NCBI GenBank assembly: GCA_028293765.1
Contig: JAQGOG010000112.1
Coordinates: 1 to 64,000, forward strand
Direction: 5' to 3'
DNA from: Gammaproteobacteria bacterium
GTDB lineage: Bacteria; Pseudomonadota; Gammaproteobacteria; Steroidobacterales; Steroidobacteraceae
Length of the DNA stretch: 64,000 nucleotides
Shown here: positions 34,523-43,275 of the stretch, piece by piece
Layout of the letters: every line of letters starts with the position of its first letter
Position numbering within the stretch: position 1 is the first letter of the stretch
The notes under the pieces: generated by a model
What the model saw: only the letters and a program-made list of their open reading frames with translations
The model's database searches: none
What the model was told of the DNA's origin: nothing
Program-made: the position numbers and the translations under genes

Positions 34523-36595
34523 TCAGTGCGGGCGACTGGCAGCTTCCGCATCGACACAGAGTTGGCCGCGAGAGCGGCGCTCGCGGTTCAACGCGACGAA
34601 GCAGGCCGCGTCGAAATACCGCCGGCCTTGCATCTCCTGATATTGCAAAACCGTCGCCACGCCCGCCGGCGTTTGCGTGGAGACCGCGGTATCGCGGCGG
34701 AATGGCGCGGAGTCGGGTCCGCCGACCAACGCCTCCGACAACACTCTGCCGCGCAACCTGCCGGTACTCGGCAACTCGAGGCCCAGCACATGCGCCAGGG
34801 TCGGCGCGATGTCCGCGTTGCCCATGGGCAGGGGGTCGACAAACCCCTGTTTGAAGTCAGGGCCGATGGCCGCCATGTTGTTGAATGTGTTGTCGCGTCC
34901 GAGATTGCCGTGCACGCCCTGGCCTTCCTGCAGGGCCGTGTCCGAGACCTGCACGGCCGACAGCAGGTCGCCCGGAGCAAGCAGGAAACTCTTGAAGCTG
35001 ACTACGATGGCGGGTCGCGGCAGCCGCGCCGCGCCGTCCAGCGCGACCGCCGCCAATGGCAGCGCACCGGGGATTGCGCCGAATGCCGGATCCACGAACA
35101 GTCCACCGACATAATCCTGGCGGCTGAGAAATTCGACTATGCGGCGTGCGACCGCGCGGTCCTTGCCGGGAATGTAAATCAGATCCGCGCCCCCGCTCGT
35201 CGTGACGATGACTTCTGCGTCGACGTGATCCTGAACGACGCCCGTCCCGCCGATCAGTCCATTGCCGAGTGCGGGGCGTTGCCGCGAGGCGGCTGCCGGA
35301 GGCTTCATGGGGTCGACAGGCTGGTACCGGGCGGCCCCATCGCCCCGGATCTGGGTGTCGGGATCGAACAGCGGCAGACCGAGGCCATGCGCGAGATCGA
35401 TGGCCAGAAAACCGAGCGGCAGCCAGCCAGGAAGGACTTCGGGCTTGCCGTCGGCCCCAAGGTACCTGAACGTCGCCGCGTAACTGTGGCTGACGTGACC
35501 CGCGGAGTCGATCTCGTGCTTACTGATTGTCGCGAAACCATGATCGGACGTGACAAACACGTCGGTGGAGGCGCGCAGGGCAGGATCGCTGTCGAGGTAG
35601 TCGAGCAGCTGCTTGAGGTTCGCATCGGCGTTGGCCACGGCAGCGCGCGATGTCGGGCCGTTGATGCCGGGCTGCAGTTTGTTGAGGCTGTCGCCCTGGT
35701 TATGCTGGGTGCCGTCGGGATCGCGCGACCAGAAGAGCAGCGCAAAAGGCGCGCCGCTGCTTACGAATGCGGGCAGCACCGCCTTGGTCGCGGCGTCCGC
35801 GAACCATTTCTGCTGACCGACGTTCGCGGTAAGAGTGCCCGGAGTGGACACGGTTCCACTAGGCTGGCTGCGCGCGGTGGGCGCGTCTCCCAGGCCGGCG
35901 GCGATAAGCGCGCCGCGGACAGCGGGCGACAGCGGAATACCACCCGCGCTTCCCGTGCTGTCATCGAGGATGACGGTCTGCGGCACGGCGAAGCGTCCGC
36001 CGACGGGCTGCAGCTGCGTTATATCCTGGAGGGCTGCCGGGCCGAGCTTCCCGATCGCCGCCGTGTTGAATCCATGCTCACGTGCGAGCGCCAGCAACGA
36101 TACCTCGTTGAGAAAGTTGCCGTCCGCGGCGTGCGCAGCGGCTGGCACACCGGAGGGCACAGATGCATGCGCAGTGACATCGCCGAGTACCTCGTCGTTT
36201 TCGAGGAATGGAGTCGGGCTACCGGCAGTCTTGCCGAAGTCGCCATGATTGAAAGTCGGGTGCCCGACGTACTCGGTGTTGCTGAAGTCACCCGTATCAC
36301 CGAGATAATGTCCGGTCGCGATCGCCGACGCGTTCGGAGTCGTCAACGTCGGGAAAAGAGAATGGCTGTTCACAAAATGAACGCCACGCTGCCGCAGCGC
36401 GAACAATGTCGGCGCGTCGACGGCATTGACCGAATCATGACGCAATCCGTCGGCGACGAAGATCACGACATTGCGCCTCATCGGCGGCGGCACGGCAGCC
36501 GCTTTCGGTTGGGCAGTACAGGCCGCAACGAAAACGATGAGGCTCAGGGAGGCGAGGACGACGGCTCGACGAATGACGTGCACGCTCACATGCAT
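34523..36595 (-). CDS. Lipoprotein phosphodiesterase/nucleotide pyrophosphatase (alkaline phosphatase superfamily)
   Basis: A 690-residue protein with a lipobox (VAAC, Cys26) after a hydrophobic signal. The catalytic core is that of the NPP/alkaline phosphatase superfamily: Asp49 in FVADGLRHDS, the nucleophile Thr85 in FPTLTTPNASAIATGHY, a metal-binding D-x-x-x-H in SRDPDGTQHNQGDS, and TSDHGFATISKHE. A later metal His is expected in NADIAPTLAHVLG. It should hydrolyse phosphodiesters or pyrophosphates at the cell envelope. Its natural substrate is not predictable; bacterial relatives act on nucleotides, phospholipids or phytate-like compounds. It stands alone on the minus strand. Confidence 0.88.
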   Translation of the reverse strand: MHVSVHVIRRAVVLASLSLIVFVAACTAQPKAAAVPPPMRRNVVIFVADGLRHDSVNAVDAPTLFALRQRGVHFVNSHSLFPTLTTPNASAIATGHYLGDTGDFSNTEYVGHPTFNHGDFGKTAGSPTPFLENDEVLGDVTAHASVPSGVPAAAHAADGNFLNEVSLLALAREHGFNTAAIGKLGPAALQDITQLQPVGGRFAVPQTVILDDSTGSAGGIPLSPAVRGALIAAGLGDAPTARSQPSGTVSTPGTLTANVGQQKWFADAATKAVLPAFVSSGAPFALLFWSRDPDGTQHNQGDSLNKLQPGINGPTSRAAVANADANLKQLLDYLDSDPALRASTDVFVTSDHGFATISKHEIDSAGHVSHSYAATFRYLGADGKPEVLPGWLPLGFLAIDLAHGLGLPLFDPDTQIRGDGAARYQPVDPMKPPAAASRQRPALGNGLIGGTGVVQDHVDAEVIVTTSGGADLIYIPGKDRAVARRIVEFLSRQDYVGGLFVDPAFGAIPGALPLAAVALDGAARLPRPAIVVSFKSFLLAPGDLLSAVQVSDTALQEGQGVHGNLGRDNTFNNMAAIGPDFKQGFVDPLPMGNADIAPTLAHVLGLELPSTGRLRGRVLSEALVGGPDSAPFRRDTAVSTQTPAGVATVLQYQEMQGRRYFDAACFVALNRERRSRGQLCVDAEAASRPH

Positions 36596-36795
36596 TTGTT
36601 ACGGCTCCTGGGCGCGTCCGCGCCGCTCGATTCACTGGAGGAAGTCCGACTATCGTATACGAAAGGTGCACGGCGCGGTCACCTGCCCATTGCACGTCCA
36701 TGCTCCCGCAAGGGGACCTACGTCTCGCCGCTGGCTCATGGTTTGCGCGCTCCTTAGCTGGCGCATCGCTACACGCATCAAGTCCGGGCGGACTT

Positions 36796-37716
36796 CTACG
36801 TAACAGCCCGCCGCACGAACGGAAGGCGTGACCAAAAACGAGAATTCAACACAAAGAGAGCCGCCGCCGCGGCCACCCAGGCGAAGTCGGTGGGTGTTGG
36901 CCTGCGGCCCGCGAAACGCGGGTTCAGCATAGCGTCCCGGATCGAGTCGTAGTTCTGCAGGTGAACGTATTCGAAACCGACTTCCCGCGCGAGCTTGCGC
37001 AGGTACGGCTCGCGCACCTCCGAGAGATGCTCGTGGCTCGCCGCACTCTTCGAAGACGGCGTCTCTCGTTGGACCACCTCGTCTGAATGCCAATATCCCA
37101 TCGGCCTGCCGTCGGCATCCGTCCTCGGAATGGGCCGCGGTGCGTAGCCGCCAACCCCGACGAGCCAACCGCCGATCGCCCCGCCCTTCAGGTCCTCGAA
37201 CATCGGCACGCCTTCGCCGTCCAGCGGCGGCGCCTCCTGCCCGTCGGTCAGAAAAACAACTTTCGGCTGTCCACCCACGTCACGGGCGCCGCGCATCGCC
37301 CAGAACAACCCCTTACCGATCTCGCTCGCGTTGCCCCACCGCATCCGTCCGTCAATACGGTCCAGAGATGCCAGCAGGTCGTTGTAGTTGCCGCAGACCT
37401 CGATGGGCGCGAGCAGCAGCAGGGTTCGATATTCCGCGAACGCCCCCCATCCGATGCGAGATCCGCAGGGCAGCTCCCGCAGCGCGCGGCGAACCGCCTC
37501 GCGCGCGAACGTGAGCCGGCTCGCGGGCAAGCCGCCGATCTCATAGTCCTCGACATTCATGCTTTGGGTAATGTCGAACACGATGAGATAGTTGTAGGTC
37601 GACCGCTGCACATTGAACGGCGGCATGACGATCGCCGTCAGCAGCAGGACGAATGCAACTCCGGTCGCAAGCGAATCTCTGCCGAGCCCCTGCGGGAAGC
37701 GACGGCGGGCGCTCAA
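36796..37716 (-). CDS. MxaL-like VWA protein, last gene of the mxaRSACKL-type operon
   Basis: A 306-residue membrane-anchored von Willebrand A protein. It has an N-terminal membrane helix (about 17-32), then the metal-ion adhesion motif D48-x-T-x-S52 in IVFDITQSMNVED, a second VWA strand (KVVFLTDGQEAPP), and a C-terminal helix (AWVAAAAALFVLNSRFW). In methylotrophs MxaL is one of the factors needed to load calcium into methanol dehydrogenase. The start is a TTG that overlaps the stop of the preceding gene (TTGA), so coupling is likely. The assignment rests on fold and gene order. Confidence 0.78.
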   Translation of the reverse strand: MSARRRFPQGLGRDSLATGVAFVLLLTAIVMPPFNVQRSTYNYLIVFDITQSMNVEDYEIGGLPASRLTFAREAVRRALRELPCGSRIGWGAFAEYRTLLLLAPIEVCGNYNDLLASLDRIDGRMRWGNASEIGKGLFWAMRGARDVGGQPKVVFLTDGQEAPPLDGEGVPMFEDLKGGAIGGWLVGVGGYAPRPIPRTDADGRPMGYWHSDEVVQRETPSSKSAASHEHLSEVREPYLRKLAREVGFEYVHLQNYDSIRDAMLNPRFAGRRPTPTDFAWVAAAAALFVLNSRFWSRLPFVRRAVT

Positions 37717-38375
37717 GGCAGGTCCATCCTGGGATCCGCAATCGTCGAGCGCTGGCGCTCCTTCGGATCCGGCGGCCCGGTGTCCGCGCCGCTCTCGTCC
37801 TCCTCTTCCGGCGCGATACGCAGAGCCCGCTCGAGGTTATAGCGCGCATCCCAATCCGCCGGGTCTTTACGCAGCGCGTCTCGGTAACTCTGTTTGGCGA
37901 GCTCAGTCAACGGCACCGACTGAGCCGCGTCGTCCAGCCCATTTTTCAAGGCTTGCCGGAGATGCAGATTGCCCAGATCGTAAAGTGCGATCTGACGCAG
38001 ATCGCCGCGGTCTGCCTGGATGATTGCCTTGTAGGCGGCCAGCGCTCCGTCGTAATCCACCTTCGATAGCGCCACAGCGCGCGCCAGTCGTGCCTCCGGC
38101 AGTGACTCGATAGCGACGGGATTAGCCTTCACGCCTGCGCCATCATCGGCGCCGGCCTCAGCGCCTGCGCGATCGCCGGAGCCAGCCTGAGCGCCTGCGC
38201 CCTCGGCGGGGTCAACGGCAAAGCTGAGAACGGACGCAGAGTCGGACTCTGTCGCGCGCGCGATAGCGGTGTTGACCTCGTAAGCGTGCTCCAGTCGCAC
38301 GAACCGGGCTGCGGTCACCAGGCCGAATCCAAGTGCCGCAATGCCGAACGCCAGATGACCGTGGGCGCGCCTCAC
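37713..38375 (-). CDS. MxaK-like TPR membrane protein
   Basis: About 220 residues: an N-terminal membrane helix (LAFGIAALGFGLVTAAR), a low-complexity Ala/Gly/Asp-rich stretch (AEGAGAQAGSGDRAGAEAGA), then a TPR-like region (ALAAYKAIIQADRGDLRQIA; KQSYRDALRKDPADWDARYN). This is the layout of MxaK, a partner of the VWA proteins in methanol dehydrogenase maturation. GTG at 38375 was chosen: it overlaps the upstream stop as GTGA and has GAGG at the right distance; an ATG 48 bases earlier would overlap the neighbour more deeply. Fifth gene of the operon. Confidence 0.75.
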   Translation of the reverse strand: MRRAHGHLAFGIAALGFGLVTAARFVRLEHAYEVNTAIARATESDSASVLSFAVDPAEGAGAQAGSGDRAGAEAGADDGAGVKANPVAIESLPEARLARAVALSKVDYDGALAAYKAIIQADRGDLRQIALYDLGNLHLRQALKNGLDDAAQSVPLTELAKQSYRDALRKDPADWDARYNLERALRIAPEEEDESGADTGPPDPKERQRSTIADPRMDLP

Positions 38376-39388
38376 GACCAGCCTCGCAGCTGGACGGCGC
38401 CGAAGCTCAGCAACATCACACATGAGAACGCTCCCAGCCCGAAGCAGAGGCGATCGTAGTCCCGCCGCGGAATCCTCTCCAGGTAATCGAGCGGCAGGTT
38501 CTGCTGCCTGCCGACGTCGGCAACGGCTTGCGCCAAGTCCTTCGGCTCCGCCGCCTGGTAGGCGTGATAGGGCGTGCTCAGGCTTTGAAAAAAGTGATGC
38601 ATGGCGATTTCAGCCACCGCGTCGCTCTGCGGGTCCTGCGAGTCGAGACTGGGGCTGTTGATGGACCTGAGATACAACCAGTAGAGCGCTATGCGATTGC
38701 GTGCCAGGCCGGCGGCAATTCGCTTCCGCGTGGGCGGATCGAGTTGCGCGCCGCCATCCGACACCAGCAGGACGATCCGGCTTCCCGAGTATTCACGCAG
38801 ATCGAACTCCGCGATCGCGGCGATCAGCGCGCGCCCGACGTCAGTGCTCGACAGGCCGGGACCCGTGCCGCCAGCAGTTATCCCGGCCAGCACCACGTCA
38901 TCGTGTTGGGTAAAGTTGACGACAGGCAGCGGCCCGGCGCTGAAGAACATGAGGGCGAACCGGTCGTCCGCCCGTTGCGCCACGAACTTCGAAAGAAGGT
39001 CCCGAGCGGTCTTGCTTTTCTGCGGACCGCGGTTCCACGCCTGTTGGGTCCGGACGATGGGGTCTATCGTGCGCCAGTTGCTCGGCAGCATGCGCTCATC
39101 CATGCTGCGGCTACGGTCGATGAGCACGACGATCTCGGCGCCTCGCCCAGTTCGTGCGACCTGCGTCTGAGGCCGGCCCGGACCGGCAAGGCCGGCCACG
39201 ATGCTTGCGATGGCCAGCACCGCAAAGGCGCTACGCAGCCAGCCGACTATGCGGCCGGCGGGATCAGCTGGCAGCCACGGAAGATATGAAAACAGCAGCG
39301 TATCCGAGCGAGCCCACAGCAGAGGAAGCGCCGCCAGCGGCAACAGGAGCAATGCCCATGGGTGGGAAAAATCGAGATTGATGCTCAT
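38372..39388 (-). CDS. MxaC-like VWA membrane protein
   Basis: A 338-residue protein of the BatA/MxaC type. Two N-terminal membrane helices (about 10-26 and 50-68) are followed by a VWA domain with an intact metal-ion motif, D91-x-S-x-S95 in VVLIDRSRSMDE, and VLLVSDGGAQLDPPTRKR; a C-terminal helix (LCFGLGAFSCVMLLSFGAV) closes it. The start codon overlaps the preceding gene as ATGA. In the mxa scheme MxaC works with MxaL, MxaS and the MoxR ATPase. Related Bat proteins occur in other operons, so the name depends on the gene order around it. Confidence 0.8.
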   Translation of the reverse strand: MSINLDFSHPWALLLLPLAALPLLWARSDTLLFSYLPWLPADPAGRIVGWLRSAFAVLAIASIVAGLAGPGRPQTQVARTGRGAEIVVLIDRSRSMDERMLPSNWRTIDPIVRTQQAWNRGPQKSKTARDLLSKFVAQRADDRFALMFFSAGPLPVVNFTQHDDVVLAGITAGGTGPGLSSTDVGRALIAAIAEFDLREYSGSRIVLLVSDGGAQLDPPTRKRIAAGLARNRIALYWLYLRSINSPSLDSQDPQSDAVAEIAMHHFFQSLSTPYHAYQAAEPKDLAQAVADVGRQQNLPLDYLERIPRRDYDRLCFGLGAFSCVMLLSFGAVQLRGWS

Positions 39389-40533
39389 CGCTCGTGGCGC
39401 CTCTCGATACGCCGCAGCTCGATGCACAGCTCACGCGTCGAAATCGGCTCAGCGGATGAGCTCCCGCCGAAGAAGAGTGCACTCGATTGAAGGAAGAATC
39501 GCTCGATCGGCACGCGCACCGCGCCCAGGTGTGGCGCCGTCTCGAACAACGCCGGCAAGGTAGAGGCCTGAATGACGCGACCAGCCGTCCGGTCAAACGC
39601 ACGATGCAGCGCCTGCCATGCCTGCGGTTCTCGGTCGTCGAGCTGCCGCATCTCACGCAGAGCGCGCGCGAACGGCTGAGTTGCGACCGATCGAGTATTA
39701 CGCCACAGCCACCATGCAAGCCAGGCGATCAACGTCAGCCCGAGAGCACCGGACCAGAATGCCATAGCGCGCCTTATGGGCGCCGTGACAATGACCGGCG
39801 GCGACCGGTCGGGTCGCAAATCACCCACCCCCACTTGCGCTGGCGATCCGGGCGGACTCAGCGGGGCGACATTGATCAATGCCGCTGGAATTTTCAGCAC
39901 CGCAGCACGCCGAGCAGCGCCAGTGTTGGCCGCGCGTGCGCCAGCCGCACCGGAGTTCGCCACGCCCGTGTCGGCCGCACCCGCGCCGGCCGCGCTGGAA
40001 TTCACCACACCCGTGTCGGCTACACCTGCGCCAGCCGCGCCAGAGTTCGCCGCACCCGCGCCCACCGCGCCGGACTTCAACACGCCCCTGTTGGCTGCAG
40101 CCGCGCCGGAGACGGATGCGTTGGGGCGGACCTTCAGCTCCCACGCGGGCAAGGTCACGGCCGTGAGCTTCCGTGGCGCGTTGAGCACCTGATAATCGAC
40201 GACGAGCCAGCGGTGCAAGGCGGAGTCTGTTTCAATTGTGGCTCGGCGTCGCTCGAACCACACGCTCACACGCTCTACTGGCAGCAATGTGATCGGCGTA
40301 AATGCCTGCCCTTCAGCCTGCAGAAGAATGCGTTGTGTGACCAGATCGCCGACAAAGTAGCCATACGGCCTCGGCTGCTCCACTACGGCCCGGATCTGCG
40401 GCGATTGGACCGTCGAGTGACCGGTCGGCGGCGCCCGCCCATTCGATGTTGCTGTCGCAGCAAAAAGCGCAGCCAACACGAGGCCGTTCAGCAGTCGGCG
40501 GCCGCTCGCACGTACCGTGCACGTCACGCGCAT
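39385..40533 (-). CDS. MxaA-like protein with an Ala/Gly repeat insertion
   Basis: About 382 residues. After a signal-like N-terminus (RLLNGLVLAALFAATATS) comes a beta-rich periplasmic domain (QPRPYGYFVGDLVTQRILLQ; RWLVVDYQVLNAPRKLTAVT, then LPAWELKV), which I recognise as the MxaA family. It is followed by a 15-residue repeat region, one membrane helix (AFWSGALGLTLIAWLAWWLW), and a cytoplasmic helical tail. The start is uncertain: a ladder of ATGs lies between 40533 and 40563, none with a good Shine-Dalgarno. It is third in the operon and its stop overlaps the next start. Confidence 0.72.
   Translation of the reverse strand: MRVTCTVRASGRRLLNGLVLAALFAATATSNGRAPPTGHSTVQSPQIRAVVEQPRPYGYFVGDLVTQRILLQAEGQAFTPITLLPVERVSVWFERRRATIETDSALHRWLVVDYQVLNAPRKLTAVTLPAWELKVRPNASVSGAAAANRGVLKSGAVGAGAANSGAAGAGVADTGVVNSSAAGAGAADTGVANSGAAGARAANTGAARRAAVLKIPAALINVAPLSPPGSPAQVGVGDLRPDRSPPVIVTAPIRRAMAFWSGALGLTLIAWLAWWLWRNTRSVATQPFARALREMRQLDDREPQAWQALHRAFDRTAGRVIQASTLPALFETAPHLGAVRVPIERFFLQSSALFFGGSSSAEPISTRELCIELRRIERRHER
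39953..40072. repeat. 45-base in-frame repeats in the mxaA-like gene
   Basis: Two full 45-base units (39953-39997, 39998-40042) and a 30-base unit (40043-40072), with degenerate continuations on both sides, encode an Ala/Gly/Asn/Asp repeat such as NSGAAGAGVADTGV between the periplasmic domain and the membrane helix. The repeats keep frame, suggesting a tolerated variable-length linker. Confidence 0.8.
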
Positions 40534-40551
40534 CATGTACATCGCGTGTAT

Positions 40552-40582
40552 CATGCGTGTCATATGCGTGTCATATGCGTGG
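40552..40582. repeat. 11-base tandem repeat at the start of the mxaA-like gene
   Basis: CATATGCGTGT and CATATGCGTGG follow a 9-base partial copy (CATGCGTGT). They lie in the 64 bases between the DUF58 stop and the chosen mxaA-like start, and two of the candidate ATG codons fall within or beside them, which makes the true start hard to call. Confidence 0.6.
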
Positions 40583-40597
40583 CGTGCGCCGCAGGCG

Positions 40598-41479
40598 TCA
40601 CACCTCGGCCTCGAAGAAATAGCGCGACAGCGCATCGCCATCAAACGCGCCCTCAACGTAGAATGGTCGAATTGCGTGCGTGGCGAAGGAGGCATTGAGC
40701 TCGGCGCGCCGCTGAGCAACTGCCCGCCGCCACTGCTGCCGCAGTCTCGGACGCAACCATAGCGTCCTGCGCGCACCTGACTCGGCATCACGGATCGACG
40801 CGAGTGCGTTACGTTCGGGCGGCTCCGTTTCGGCGGGGTCCCAGACAATGACGGGAACGACGCTGGCGTGGGCGAACAAATCCAACACGGCACCCAGCCG
40901 CTCGAGCGGCCAGTGGAAGTCCGACACGATGAAAATCAGCCCCTGCTGACCGGCCAGATGGGAGGCTGCCGCTTCGAGTCCTTCGAGGCCAGTCGCTGAA
41001 TCGCACGCGCCAGTGATTTGCGCCACGCCCGCGACATCCCGCAGGCTGGCCGCCATGATGCTACCCATTCCCCGGCTCACCCGGGCCGGCACGAACAAGT
41101 CGGCGCGCTCCTCCGTGTCGAAGGCCATCATGCCGACCGCATCTCCAACGCGAAAGGCACTGAGCCCGAGAGCCTCGATGAAATCCGCGACGACATGCAA
41201 CTTGGGGCGCTGCCCCCCGAAATTCATGGAAGCCGAGACGTCGACGATCGCGCGGACGGCGACCCCCGCTCGCTGACGATTCACGCGCACGAGCCACTCA
41301 TCGGTGAGTGCGCGCAAGCTCGCGCGAAGATCGAGCCGTCGTGGATCCGGCCGGTCGTAGAGGCTCATATGCGCGACGAACTCCTGTCCGGCGCCAATAC
41401 TCGACCCGAGATGCGAACCGGGTCGCTGACCGCGGACCCGGCTCGGGATGCGGTAGTGGAACTCCTGTCGAGTGTCCAT
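40598..41479 (-). CDS. DUF58 protein, MxaS-like
   Basis: A 293-residue protein of the DUF58 family, which pairs with MoxR ATPases. The conserved DPRRLDLRASLR segment and a degenerate VWA core (IVDVSASMNFGG, D80-x-S-x-S84; IFIVSDFHWPLERLG) are visible, with no membrane helix. In mxa clusters this is MxaS. The ATG lies 2 bases after the MoxR stop codon, so the two are coupled. It probably acts with the ATPase as part of a chaperone-like complex at the inner membrane face. Confidence 0.82.
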   Translation of the reverse strand: MDTRQEFHYRIPSRVRGQRPGSHLGSSIGAGQEFVAHMSLYDRPDPRRLDLRASLRALTDEWLVRVNRQRAGVAVRAIVDVSASMNFGGQRPKLHVVADFIEALGLSAFRVGDAVGMMAFDTEERADLFVPARVSRGMGSIMAASLRDVAGVAQITGACDSATGLEGLEAAASHLAGQQGLIFIVSDFHWPLERLGAVLDLFAHASVVPVIVWDPAETEPPERNALASIRDAESGARRTLWLRPRLRQQWRRAVAQRRAELNASFATHAIRPFYVEGAFDGDALSRYFFEAEV

Positions 41480-41481
41480 CG

Positions 41482-42504
41482 TTAGCGCGGCGTCGCTACC
41501 TTGTCCAGAATCTGCGCGATCAGCGCGTCTGCAATCTGCGCGCGGCGCAATTCGTAGACCGGGGTGAAGAAGACACGGTGCCCCAGCACCGCCGGCGCAA
41601 CCGCGCGGATGTCGTCGGGAGTCAAATAATCCCGTCCCGCAAACCACGCGACCACGCGGGCCGCTCGGGTCAGAGACATGATTCCGCGTGGACTGGCTCC
41701 GGCGAGAATGAGCTTACTCATGTCCACGCCCTCCACCCGCACGCCGAACTTCTCCGGCGTCTGTGTCGCATCCCATAAGTCGAGCACATAGCGCTCTAGC
41801 GCTTCGCTGGCCGTGACACTTCGCTGAATCGCGGCTCCGACGTCGTTGAGCTCCCGCCATGGCAGGACCTCGGGCGAAACGCGCTCGAGAAGCTCATCCA
41901 CGTCGTGATAGTCGGGATTGAAGACCAGTGCGCGCCGGACGGCCACGTCGGACGGCGTGGGCATGCGCAGCTCGAGCATGAAGCGATCGCGCGCAGCCGA
42001 GGCGAGCTCGAAGGTCTCTTCCTTCTCCACCCGGTTGCGGTCGGCAAAAACGCTCATCGAAGGAAAGCGATATTCGCGATTGAAGGCGCAGACCGTGCGC
42101 TCCGCCATGGCGCGCAGCAGTAGCGACTGGACTTGAGGACGCGCACGGTTGATCTCGTTAAAGAAAAAAGTGGTGAGCCGCTCACCATTGCGCAGCAGCG
42201 GCCCGGGCTCGATGCGCGGCTTGCCCTCGGCATCGACGTAGGTGTGGTAGACAAGATCTCCGGGCATGAGATCGACCGTGCCCTCGACCCGCTCGAATTC
42301 ACCACCGACCGCTCGCGCGAACGCACGCAGGATAGTGGTCTTGCCGACACCGACATCGCCCTCCAGGAGCACGTGTCCGCGGGCAAACAACGCGACATTG
42401 ATGAGCCGCACGGTAGCCTGCTGACCGACTATCGCCTTCCCTACTTCTTCTTCCAGAAGCAGCGCCCGGGAGCGCCAATCATGGAGCTGCTCGGCAGAGA
42501 TCAT
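41482..42504 (-). CDS. MoxR-family AAA+ ATPase, MxaR-like
   Basis: A 340-residue cytoplasmic AAA+ ATPase, first gene of the six-gene operon. Walker A is GDVGVGKTT (about 49-57). The Walker B strand reads TTFFFNEINRARPQ, with Asn in place of the usual Asp before the Glu, which is probably characteristic of the MxaR branch. Sensor and lid regions follow (RDRFMLELRMPTPSD; GASPRGIMSLTRAARV, then VAWFAGRDYLTPDD). A GGGAGA lies before the ATG. MoxR proteins remodel or activate partner VWA proteins; in methylotrophs this one serves methanol dehydrogenase metal loading. No such dehydrogenase is in the window. Confidence 0.87.
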   Translation of the reverse strand: MISAEQLHDWRSRALLLEEEVGKAIVGQQATVRLINVALFARGHVLLEGDVGVGKTTILRAFARAVGGEFERVEGTVDLMPGDLVYHTYVDAEGKPRIEPGPLLRNGERLTTFFFNEINRARPQVQSLLLRAMAERTVCAFNREYRFPSMSVFADRNRVEKEETFELASAARDRFMLELRMPTPSDVAVRRALVFNPDYHDVDELLERVSPEVLPWRELNDVGAAIQRSVTASEALERYVLDLWDATQTPEKFGVRVEGVDMSKLILAGASPRGIMSLTRAARVVAWFAGRDYLTPDDIRAVAPAVLGHRVFFTPVYELRRAQIADALIAQILDKVATPR

Positions 42505-42531
42505 CTGAGGTCTCCCGTAAGGGAATGAGGT

Positions 42532-43275
42532 TCAACCCCGGCCGATGTAGGGCATCTTCGTGGCCATTACGGTCATGAACAGTACGTTGGCTTCGAGCGG
42601 CAGGCCCGCCATGTACAGCACCGCATCGGCAACGTACTTCACGTCGAATGTCGGCTCCGGCTTGAGCGACAGATCCGCCTGCAGCGTGCCGGAGGCGATC
42701 GACGTCGCCAATGCCGTCGCCGTGTTACCGATGTCGATCTGGCCACAGGCGATGTCGTATTGCCTTCCTTCGAGCGACGTCGATTTCGTAAGACCGGAGA
42801 CCGCATGCTTGGAAGCGGTGTAGGCGACCATGTGCGGTCGCGGCGTGGTGGCCGAAATGGAGCCGTTGTTGATGATACGGCCGCCGCGTGGTTGCTGAGC
42901 CTTCATCTGGCGAAAGGCGGCCTGCGTGCATAGGAAGGCGCCCGTGAGGTTGGTATCGACAACCCGCCGCCACTGCTCGAGGGGGACGTCTTCAAGGGGC
43001 GCCGGCGGCGCACCGGTTCCAGCATTGTTGAAAAGCAGATCGAGCCGGCCGAAATGCTCCGCCGCGCGTGCGAACAGCGCGTCGACGCTAGCGCGGTCGG
43101 TCACATCGGTGGCCACCGGGAGCGCTGCGGAGCCTGCTTCCCGAGCGACGTCCTCGAGCGCCGCCAATCGGCGGCCGGCCAACACCACGGCATAGTCGGC
43201 CTTCGCCAGAGCGAGCGCTACAGCCTTGCCGATTCCAGATCCCGCCCCCGTGATCAGGGCAACCTTACGCGTCAT
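42532..43275 (-). CDS. Short-chain dehydrogenase/reductase
   Basis: A 247-residue classical SDR. The cofactor motif TGAGSGIG (residues 9-16), NNAG (83-86), and the catalytic triad Ser (around 139-141), Tyr152 and Lys156 in [11 protein letters not shown] are complete. The residue after the second strand (AGRR) suggests NADP preference. The start overlaps the hyi stop codon as ATGA, and AGAGGA precedes it. Coupling to a hydroxypyruvate-isomerase-like protein suggests work on a small keto-acid or sugar derivative, but the substrate is not evident. Confidence 0.9.
   Translation of the reverse strand: MTRKVALITGAGSGIGKAVALALAKADYAVVLAGRRLAALEDVAREAGSAALPVATDVTDRASVDALFARAAEHFGRLDLLFNNAGTGAPPAPLEDVPLEQWRRVVDTNLTGAFLCTQAAFRQMKAQQPRGGRIINNGSISATTPRPHMVAYTASKHAVSGLTKSTSLEGRQYDIACGQIDIGNTATALATSIASGTLQADLSLKPEPTFDVKYVADAVLYMAGLPLEANVLFMTVMATKMPYIGRG

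Noticed and set aside
34385-36757. A 790-codon plus-strand open frame opposite the phosphodiesterase gene
   Set aside because: Composition is that of a GC-rich antisense frame and it begins inside the tandem repeat; the minus strand encodes a complete lipoprotein enzyme.
40552-40582. Short repeats read as a promoter or regulatory element
   Set aside because: They lie within a tightly packed operon beside the start codons and are better explained as local slippage; no -35/-10 pattern was found.
39487-40698. A 403-codon plus-strand frame and another across the 45-base repeats
   Set aside because: The repeat unit length is a multiple of three, which keeps all frames open; the coupled minus-strand operon explains the coding sense.
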